This document shows, piece after piece, positions 57,864-64,000 of a stretch of 64,000 bases of DNA. Where the stretch lies: assembly GCF_035943815.1 (NCBI RefSeq), contig NZ_DASZBU010000012.1:124001-188000 (forward strand). The letters are read 5' to 3'. Numbering within the stretch: the first letter of the stretch is position 1; every line of letters begins with the position of its first letter. A program made the translations under genes and the position numbers. Source of the DNA: Frateuria_A sp035943815 (lineage in GTDB: Bacteria; Pseudomonadota; Gammaproteobacteria; Xanthomonadales; Rhodanobacteraceae). The notes beneath the pieces were generated by a model that saw nothing but the letters and a program-made list of their open reading frames with translations, had not been told where the DNA came from and searched no databases.

Positions 57864-58952
57864 ATGTCCAGCAACTCCTTCGGCAAGCTCTTTACCGTCA
57901 CTACCTTCGGCGAGAGCCACGGGCCGGCCATCGGCTGCGTGATCGACGGCTGTCCGCCCGGCCTCGCGATCGCGCCGGAAGAGTTCCGTCACGACCTCGA
58001 CCGGCGCGCGACCGGCCGCAGCCGCCACACCTCGCAGCGGCACGAAGCGGACGAGGTCGAGATCCTCTCCGGCGTGTACGAGGGCCGCACCACCGGCACG
58101 CCGATCGCGCTGCTGATCCGCAACGCCGACCAGCGCAGCAAGGACTATCGCGACATCGCGCAGACCTTCCGCCCCGGCCACGCGGACTACACCTACTGGC
58201 AGAAATACGGCATCCGCGACCCGAGGGGCGGCGGGCGCGCGTCGGCGCGCGAAACCACCATGCGCGTGGCCGCCGCGGTGATCGCCAAGAAATGGTTGGC
58301 CGAGCGCCATGGCGTGCGCGTGCGCGGCCACCTGGCGCAACTGGGCGAGATCACGCCGCGCGGCTTCGACTGGGATGCGGTGGAGGCCAATCCGTTCTTC
58401 TGGCCGGATGCCGCACAGGTGCCGGAGCTGGAGAGCGCCATGGACGCGCTGCGCAAGTCCGGCGATTCGGTCGGCGCACGCGTCAATGCCGTAGCCGACG
58501 GCGTCCCGCCGGGCTGGGGCGAACCCGTGTACGGCAAGCTCGACGGCGACCTGGCCGCCTCCATGATGTCGATCAACGCGGTCAAGGGCGTGGAGATCGG
58601 CGCCGGCTTTGCAGCGATCGCCCAGCGCGGCAGCCAGCATCGCGACGGAATGCATTTGGACGGCTTTACGTCCAACCACGCAGGTGGCATCCTTGGCGGG
58701 ATCAGTACCGGCCAGCCGGTGACAGTGTCGGTGGCGTTCAAGCCCACCTCCAGCATCCTGGTTCCCGGTGACAGCGTGGACCTCGCCGGGCAACCGGTGC
58801 AGGTGGTCACCAAGGGACGGCACGATCCCTGCGTGGGCATCCGCGCCACGCCCATCGTCGAGGCCATGCTGGCGCTGGTGCTGATGGATCACGCGCTGCG
58901 GCATCGCGCGCAATGCGGCGACGTGGGGCCGGTGGCTCCGCGCATCGCCTGA
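57864..58952 (+). CDS. aroC: Chorismate synthase
   Basis: Start chosen at ATG 57864; 362 residues. FMN-dependent chorismate synthase with signatures GESHGPAIGCVIDGCPPG, GRASARETTMRVAAAVIAK, GDSVGARVNAVADGVPPGWGEPVYGKLDGDLAASMMSINAVKGVEIGAGF, SNHAGGILGGISTGQPV and RHDPCVGIRATPIVEAM. It converts EPSP to chorismate, needing reduced FMN. It follows a broken GNAT gene; aroC, a 2-hydroxyacid dehydrogenase and asd are closely spaced. Confidence 0.97.
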   Translation: MSSNSFGKLFTVTTFGESHGPAIGCVIDGCPPGLAIAPEEFRHDLDRRATGRSRHTSQRHEADEVEILSGVYEGRTTGTPIALLIRNADQRSKDYRDIAQTFRPGHADYTYWQKYGIRDPRGGGRASARETTMRVAAAVIAKKWLAERHGVRVRGHLAQLGEITPRGFDWDAVEANPFFWPDAAQVPELESAMDALRKSGDSVGARVNAVADGVPPGWGEPVYGKLDGDLAASMMSINAVKGVEIGAGFAAIAQRGSQHRDGMHLDGFTSNHAGGILGGISTGQPVTVSVAFKPTSSILVPGDSVDLAGQPVQVVTKGRHDPCVGIRATPIVEAMLALVLMDHALRHRAQCGDVGPVAPRIA

Positions 58953-58973
58953 CATCCACCGTTCGGACCGCTC

Positions 58974-60014
58974 ATGACCGGCAAGCCGCGGGTGTGGATC
59001 TCGCGCCCCACCTTTCCCGACGTCGTCGCCCGGCTGGAGCCGCACTTCGTGGTGGCGGCCGAGCCGGAGGAAACCGTATTCACCGCTGCCGGACTCGCGG
59101 CGAAGCTGGCTGCCTGCGACGCGGCCATCGTCGGCCTGAAGGAGCGCATCGGTGCCCAGGAGATCGCAGCAGCGGCGCGCCTGCGCATCATCGCCAACCT
59201 GGCGGTAGGCTTCGACAACCTCGACCTGCCGGCACTGACCGCCGCCGGCATCCTTGCCTCCAATACGGCCGACGTGCTCAACGAAAGCGTGGCCGACTAC
59301 GCGTGGGCCTTGCTGCTGGGCTCGGCGCGACGCATGGGAGCGGCCGAACGCTGGCTCAGGGCAGGGCATTGGCACGGCACCGGGTTCAAGGCCTGGCTGG
59401 GGCTGGATACGCGCGGCCGCACGCTGGGCATCCTCGGCATGGGCCGCATCGGACAGGCGATCGCGCGGCGCGCGGCTGGCTTCGGCATGCAGGTGGTCTA
59501 CCACAACCGTTCGGCGCTGCCGCGGACGATCGAGGACGAGTGCGCCGCGCGCTACGTCGACAAGCCCGCGCTGCTGGCGCAGTCGGACTTCCTGGTGCTC
59601 GCCCTGCCGCTCAGCGACGAAAGCCGCCATGCGATCGGCGCCGCGGAACTGGCCCGCATGAAACCGACCGCCGTGCTCGTCAACATCGCCCGCGGCGGCA
59701 TCGTGGACGACGCTGCCCTGGCCGCCGCCCTCGCCGGGGGCCGGCTGGCCGCGGCGGCGCTGGACGTCTTCGAAGGCGAGCCGGACGTGCACCCGGCACT
59801 GCGCGAGCTCGATAACGTCATTCTCAGCCCGCATATCGCCAGCGCCACCTGGGACACTCGCCGGGCTATGACCGCGATGGCGGTGGACAACGTGCTGGCG
59901 TTGTTCGGTCACGGTCCGCACGCGGGCCGGCCGCCGTCCCTCCTCAACCCCGAGGCGCTGGCCACGCGGCCGGCGCCCTGGATTCCACAAGACAAAGGCA
60001 TTGAACACCCATGA
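58974..60014 (+). CDS. D-isomer 2-hydroxyacid dehydrogenase (glyoxylate/hydroxypyruvate reductase type)
   Basis: 346 residues. NAD-binding motif GILGMGRIGQAIARRAAGFG, catalytic Arg region in VNIARGGIVDDAAL, Glu in DVFEGEPDVH, and His in SPHIASATWDTRRAM. The active-site layout matches glyoxylate/hydroxypyruvate reductases. It ends by overlapping the asd start (ATGA at 60011-60014), so it is co-transcribed with asd. The physiological substrate is not decided. Confidence 0.9.
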   Translation: MTGKPRVWISRPTFPDVVARLEPHFVVAAEPEETVFTAAGLAAKLAACDAAIVGLKERIGAQEIAAAARLRIIANLAVGFDNLDLPALTAAGILASNTADVLNESVADYAWALLLGSARRMGAAERWLRAGHWHGTGFKAWLGLDTRGRTLGILGMGRIGQAIARRAAGFGMQVVYHNRSALPRTIEDECAARYVDKPALLAQSDFLVLALPLSDESRHAIGAAELARMKPTAVLVNIARGGIVDDAALAAALAGGRLAAAALDVFEGEPDVHPALRELDNVILSPHIASATWDTRRAMTAMAVDNVLALFGHGPHAGRPPSLLNPEALATRPAPWIPQDKGIEHP

Positions 60015-61042
60015 GCAAGAAGAGCAGCTACAAGGTCGCCATGGTCGGCGCTACCGGCGCGGTCGGCGAGACCCTGCTGGCGATCCTGGCGGAGCGTGAT
60101 TTCCCGGTCGGCGAGCTGGTGCCGCTGGCGAGCGAGCGCTCGGCCGGCGAAAAGATCTCCTTCGGCGGCAAGCAGGTCACCGTGCGCAACCTGGCCGACT
60201 ACGACTTCGACGGCGTGGACATCGCGTTCTTCTCCGCCGGGGGTTCGGTCAGCAAGGTGCATGCGCCGCGGGCCGCGGCGGCCGGTGCGGTGGTGATCGA
60301 CAACACCTCCGAATTCCGCTACCAGGACGACATCCCGCTGGTGGTCAGCGAGGTCAACCCGCACGCCATCGCCGACTACACCGCGCGCGGCATCATCGCC
60401 AACCCCAACTGCTCGACCATGCAGATGCTGGTGGCGCTGGCGCCGATCCATCGCGCCGTGGGCATCGAGCGGATCAACGTGGCGACCTACCAGTCGGTTT
60501 CCGGCGCCGGGCGCAGCGGCATGGAGGAGCTCGGCCGCCAGACGGCGGCGCTGTTGAACTTCCAGGATGTGGAACCGGGCAAGAAATTCCCCAAGCAGAT
60601 CGCCTTCAATGTGATCCCGCACATCGACGAGTTCCAGCCCAACGGCTACACCAAGGAAGAAATGAAGATGGTGTGGGAAACGCGCAAGATCCTGGAGGAC
60701 GACTCCATAGCGGTAAACCCGACGGCGGTTCGCGTGCCGGTGTTCTACGGCCACGCTGAAGCGGTGCACGTGGAGACCCGCGACAAGATCAGCGCCGAAC
60801 AGGCCCGCGAGCTGCTTGAGCAGGCCGATGGCGTGGTGGTGATGGACGAGCGCAAGGCCGGCGGCTATCCGACCCCGGTGGGCGATGCGGCCGGCAAGGA
60901 CCCGGTGTTCGTGGGCCGCATCCGCGAGGACATCTCGCACGAGCGCGGCCTGGATCTGTGGATCGTGGCCGACAACATCCGCAAGGGTGCCGCCCTCAAT
61001 GCGGTGCAGATTGCCGAGCGGTTGATCGAGGACTATCTATAA
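60011..61042 (+). CDS. asd: Aspartate-semialdehyde dehydrogenase
   Basis: 343 residues: N-terminal NADPH motif VAMVGATGAVGETLLAIL, catalytic Cys134 in NPNCSTMQM, and catalytic His in the RVPVFYGHAEAVHVE stretch. It makes aspartate semialdehyde, the branch point for lysine (with dapA, elsewhere in this window), threonine and methionine. Part of an operon with the 2-hydroxyacid dehydrogenase gene; a small exported protein gene follows 2 bp later. Confidence 0.97.
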   Translation: MSKKSSYKVAMVGATGAVGETLLAILAERDFPVGELVPLASERSAGEKISFGGKQVTVRNLADYDFDGVDIAFFSAGGSVSKVHAPRAAAAGAVVIDNTSEFRYQDDIPLVVSEVNPHAIADYTARGIIANPNCSTMQMLVALAPIHRAVGIERINVATYQSVSGAGRSGMEELGRQTAALLNFQDVEPGKKFPKQIAFNVIPHIDEFQPNGYTKEEMKMVWETRKILEDDSIAVNPTAVRVPVFYGHAEAVHVETRDKISAEQARELLEQADGVVVMDERKAGGYPTPVGDAAGKDPVFVGRIREDISHERGLDLWIVADNIRKGAALNAVQIAERLIEDYL

Positions 61043-61044
61043 AG

Positions 61045-61341
61045 ATGCCAAGAATCTGGTTTCCCTCTTGCCTGCTGTTAGTGGCCGCACTGGCGGCCCA
61101 CGCCGATGGCGCGCCCGAGCAGGCCGCGGTTGCCCACGTGCCTGCTGCGGCGCGCCTCAAGCAGCAGCTGAAGGCCCACGGGACCGAAGTCGCCCGGCTG
61201 CAACTGCAGGTCGACAAGCAGGAATCGAGCAGCCGCGCGGCCGTTAGCCAGTTGGAGGAAAAGGACCGGCTGATCGCCGAGCTCCAGCGCCAGCTGGTGG
61301 AAGCGGCCAGGTCCCAGACCGCTTCGGCGGCGGGCCAGTGA
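61045..61341 (+). CDS. Small exported coiled-coil protein
   Basis: 98 residues from ATG 61045, 2 bp after asd. A signal peptide (about 1-20, cleavage after AHA) is followed by heptad-like coiled coil (LKQQLKAHGTEVARLQLQVD, then QLEEKDRLIAELQRQLVEAA) of about 60 residues. This small protein is next to fimV in relatives and may assist it, but there is no direct evidence. It is short yet well-formed. Confidence 0.7.
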   Translation: MPRIWFPSCLLLVAALAAHADGAPEQAAVAHVPAAARLKQQLKAHGTEVARLQLQVDKQESSSRAAVSQLEEKDRLIAELQRQLVEAARSQTASAAGQ

Positions 61342-61501
61342 CCGCCCGCGCAGCGAGAATATGGCGCAGCAATATGCGCTAAGCATTCGCCGCAGCTATT
61401 GTTGATTGGCCGGCATATAACTAAAGTGACGCGCGTTCCGGTGTCGCCGCGGCCTGCGGCGATGGCATGAAGCGTCTCGGGGTCGTCTTGGGGGAATCAC
61501 G

Positions 61502-63823
61502 ATGAATCGTTCGTTGAAACTGTCGATGCTGCTGGCGCTCGCGCTGGGCAGCACCCAGGCGGCGGCACTCGACCTGGGCCAGGTCCAGGTCAAGTCGGCG
61601 CTCGGCCAGCCGCTGCTCGCGGAGATTCCGCTTACGCCCGACAGCCCCGCGGAGCTGCGCAATCTGAGTGCGCGCCTGGCCTCGCCGGAAGACTTCGCCC
61701 ATGCGGGCCTGTCCGGTGCGCGGCCCGACGTCCCATTGCAGTTCGCCGTCGTCGACGTGGGCGGTCGCAAGGTGATCCGCATCACCAGTGCGGTGGCGAT
61801 CAACGACCCCTACCTCGATCTGCTGGTCGAAGTGGACAACGCCAGCGGCCGCAGTCTGCGCGAATTCCCGATCCTGCTCGATCCGCCGGGCACCCAGGCG
61901 GCGCCCGTCGTGAGCGCGCCGCGTAGCGCGTCGCGCGCCGCGCCGCGTTCGGCCGCGGCGCCCGCCGGGCCTGCATCCGCCCGGCCTGCCGCAAGCCAGG
62001 AGGCGCCCGGCGGCCGATACGGCCCGGTCGAGCGGGGCCAGACGCTGTCCAGCATCGCGCGCAAGCTCGCTCCCGCCGGCGTCGATGCAAGCCAGATGAT
62101 GATGGCGCTCAAGCAGGCCAACCCCGGTGCCTTCTACCAGGACAACATCAACGCGTTGAAGAGCGGCGCAGTGCTGCGCGTGCCCACCAGCCAGGAGGCG
62201 CAGGCCAGGAACATGGCTGCCGCCATGGCCGAGGTTCGCCGGCAGAACAGCGACTGGCGCGCCGGTGCCGTGCGTTCGACCACCACCACCGTGGCCGATG
62301 CGGCTACCCGCGCCCAGACCTCCAGCGCCCCAGGCGGCGGCTCTGCGGCCGACCGGCTCGCACTGGTGCCCGCGAAGGAGGGCGGCAAGGGTGCCGGTGC
62401 AAAGGGTGGCAGTGGCAAGGGTGACGCCGCCCTGCGGCAGGACCTGCTGCGCAGCCAGGAGTCCCTGACCACCCTGCAACAGCAGAGCGCCGAGCTGAAG
62501 TCGCGCCTCAAGGACCTGCAGGACATCAACGACAAGAACACCCGCCTGCTGGCGCTCAAGGACAACGAGATCGCCGAGCTGCAGCAGAAGCTGGCCGATG
62601 CACGCAAGAAGGCCGGCCTGCCGGCGGCTGCAACACCCTCCGCCGCTGCCGCCGCCTCGTCCGTCCCGGCGGCGGCCAGCCGGCCACTGGTTGCCGCCGC
62701 CGCGCACAGCGCCGCGCCGGCCACGCCCGCCAGCGTCGGCTCTGCCGCACGCGTCGCAGGCGCGGCCAGTGCCTCGGCAGCGCATGGTGCCACCACTGCG
62801 GGTACCGCCAAGCCGGCGGTCGTCCCGGCCAGCAAGCCGGTCGCCAAGCCCAAGCCGGCACCAGGGCGGGGCCCGGTCGAGGAGCCCTGGTACATGCAGC
62901 AGTGGGCCTGGGCTGCGGCCGGTGGTGCGGTCCTGTTGCTGATCCTGCTCGCCCTGCTTGGGCGCCGGCGCAAGCCGGCCGAGCCGAGCCGGGCCACGCC
63001 GGTGGCGCCCTCGCTGGCCGACCGCTTCGGCAACATGCCGGCCGTGCCCGCGGCCAGCGCCGATCCGGATCAGGACGAACTGCTCGATCAGCTGGCCGAG
63101 CATCCGGACGACATCGGCCTGCACCTGGAGCTGGTGAGCCTCTACTACTCGCGCCGCGACGTCGAGCACTTCGAGGCCGCCGCCGAGGCGATGCATGCGC
63201 ACATCGCCGATCCGCAGCAGGACGAATGGCAGGACGTGCTCGCCATGGGCGAGGACCTGGTGCCAGGCCATCCGCTGTTCGCGGGCGCCGGCTACGAGGC
63301 GCCGGAGGCGTTCGCCGAAGAGCCTGACCACCACGCCGGAGAAGCCTTGCATCCGTTCGACCTCGGCAGCTACGCGTCGGACGACGAGGAGAACGGGACG
63401 TCGCCGACCCGCGAGCCCGCGAGCGCGAAACCGAAGGTCAGCGAATACCACTTCGACTTCGACCTCACCCCGCCGCGTCCGAACCCGGCGCCGGAGGTGG
63501 CGGACGCGCACATGGCGGACGATGAGTCCGACCATACTGTGGCCCGCGATCTCGCATCGGTTTCGGAGGACGAAAAATCCGCTCACTCCTCATGGGCCTT
63601 CGAAGAGCCGATCGAGGAGGCCGCGGGAGCGGCGCACGCGGCCGCGCCGCACGAACCGGCCGAATTCAGCGACGACCCGATCGACACCAAGCTCGATCTC
63701 GCCCGCGCCTACATGGACATGGGCGATGCGGACGGTGCCCGCGCCATGCTCGAGGAAGTGATGAACGAGGGCAGCCAGATGCAGAAGGACGCGGCCCAGC
63801 GCCTGCTCGATTCGCTGGCCTGA
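61502..63823 (+). CDS. fimV: FimV/HubP-type polar hub protein
   Basis: 773 residues: signal peptide (about 1-22), the FimV N-terminal domain (LGQVQVKSALGQPLLAEIPL, LDLLVEVDNASGRSLREFPI), a LysM-type domain (about 178-235, VERGQTLSSIARKLAP), a coiled coil (about 310-375), a single transmembrane segment (467-487), and an acidic cytoplasmic region ending with the conserved C-terminal FimV domain (KLDLARAYMDMGDADGARAM). It organises the cell pole for type IV pili and chemotaxis. The gene precedes truA as in relatives. Confidence 0.93.
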   Translation: MNRSLKLSMLLALALGSTQAAALDLGQVQVKSALGQPLLAEIPLTPDSPAELRNLSARLASPEDFAHAGLSGARPDVPLQFAVVDVGGRKVIRITSAVAINDPYLDLLVEVDNASGRSLREFPILLDPPGTQAAPVVSAPRSASRAAPRSAAAPAGPASARPAASQEAPGGRYGPVERGQTLSSIARKLAPAGVDASQMMMALKQANPGAFYQDNINALKSGAVLRVPTSQEAQARNMAAAMAEVRRQNSDWRAGAVRSTTTTVADAATRAQTSSAPGGGSAADRLALVPAKEGGKGAGAKGGSGKGDAALRQDLLRSQESLTTLQQQSAELKSRLKDLQDINDKNTRLLALKDNEIAELQQKLADARKKAGLPAAATPSAAAAASSVPAAASRPLVAAAAHSAAPATPASVGSAARVAGAASASAAHGATTAGTAKPAVVPASKPVAKPKPAPGRGPVEEPWYMQQWAWAAAGGAVLLLILLALLGRRRKPAEPSRATPVAPSLADRFGNMPAVPAASADPDQDELLDQLAEHPDDIGLHLELVSLYYSRRDVEHFEAAAEAMHAHIADPQQDEWQDVLAMGEDLVPGHPLFAGAGYEAPEAFAEEPDHHAGEALHPFDLGSYASDDEENGTSPTREPASAKPKVSEYHFDFDLTPPRPNPAPEVADAHMADDESDHTVARDLASVSEDEKSAHSSWAFEEPIEEAAGAAHAAAPHEPAEFSDDPIDTKLDLARAYMDMGDADGARAMLEEVMNEGSQMQKDAAQRLLDSLA

Positions 63824-63840
63824 GTTTCCCTCGCATACTT

Positions 63841-63877
63841 GCACGACGGGCCGGCCATGCCGGCCCGTCGTGCTTTC
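63841..63877 (+). terminator. Rho-independent terminator after fimV
   Basis: A perfect GC-rich hairpin gcacgacgggccggc / gccggcccgtcgtgc with a short loop, followed by TTT, 17 bp after the stop. Confidence 0.8.
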
Positions 63878-63980
63878 AGGGGAGCGGCCGCAGTCAGGCT
63901 GGTCTTGTGCCCCGGTGGGGGCGCCCTGCAGGGATGGCGACAGCTGCTAAGCTTTTCTGCTGTTCTGCAGGATTCCATCC

Positions 63981-64000
63981 ATGCGCATCGCCCTGGGCGT
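63981..64000 (+). CDS. truA: First codons of tRNA pseudouridine synthase A (truA), cut by window end
   Basis: ATG 63981 begins MRIALGV, matching the usual TruA start MRxALG(L/I/V)EYDG. fimV-truA synteny supports it. Only seven codons are visible, so it is a tentative identification. Confidence 0.55.

Overview
This GC-rich window looks like a chromosome segment from a gammaproteobacterium of the Xanthomonadales, probably Rhodanobacteraceae (Dyella, Rhodanobacter, Frateuria or a relative). The call rests on gene order typical of that group (gcvR-bcp next to dapA and a bamC-like lipoprotein gene; pcnB-folK-panB-panC; aroC-2-hydroxyacid dehydrogenase-asd-fimV-truA) and on protein character. No rRNA gene or phylogenetic calculation was available, so the genus is open.

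Layout. 1-4635: trehalose-linked cluster (GH65-type enzyme cut by the window edge, HSL-type esterase with a 3' frameshift, periplasmic GH37 trehalase). 4727-7763: cyclophilin, a REPIN, class I aminotransferase, malate dehydrogenase. 7860-14881: mostly leftward genes, including a repair/efflux operon (Fpg/Nei-type glycosylase, CDF transporter, AlkB-type dioxygenase), DUF72, a secreted methyltransferase-fold protein, and CBS and small lipoprotein genes. 14987-21515: EAL protein, FAD monooxygenase, HDOD protein, luciferase-like oxidoreductase.

21763-30186 is the standout: a chromosomal (sedentary-type) integron. An intact intI (29179-30186) reads rightward from a presumed attI. To its left lie 13 attC sites separating at least 14 cassettes, all oriented leftward and visibly richer in A+T than the rest of the window. 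Most cassettes encode small secreted, lipoprotein or membrane proteins of unknown function. The attI-proximal one encodes a GIY-YIG/T5orf172-type protein, one is a decayed gene carrying a 21-bp-arm perfect palindrome, and the far end carries a transposase remnant. The start of each cassette and the first box of its own attC co-vary, which is direct evidence that these are real cassettes.

30339-44477: mfd (with a REPIN inserted in frame), GNAT, PIN-PhoH, bcp, gcvR, dapA, bamC-like, fdxA, tRNA-Glu, pcnB-folK-panB-panC, DUF2147. 44632-64000: apbC/mrp, FMN reductase, dcd, HIT and dienelactone hydrolase genes, rimO, DUF3025, DUF202, greB, a membrane protein, a deleted HerA-like pseudogene, an MltD-like transglycosylase, psd, prmB, a frameshifted GNAT gene, aroC, a 2-hydroxyacid dehydrogenase, asd, fimV and the first codons of truA.

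The window is mainly housekeeping: cofactor synthesis (panBC, folK), lysine/aspartate pathway (dapA, asd), chorismate (aroC), translation and transcription factors (rimO, prmB, greB, mfd) and envelope proteins (bamC-like, psd, MltD-like, fimV). The integron is the one clear accessory region. Three apparent one-base losses (the esterase and two in the GNAT gene) could be real decay or assembly errors.
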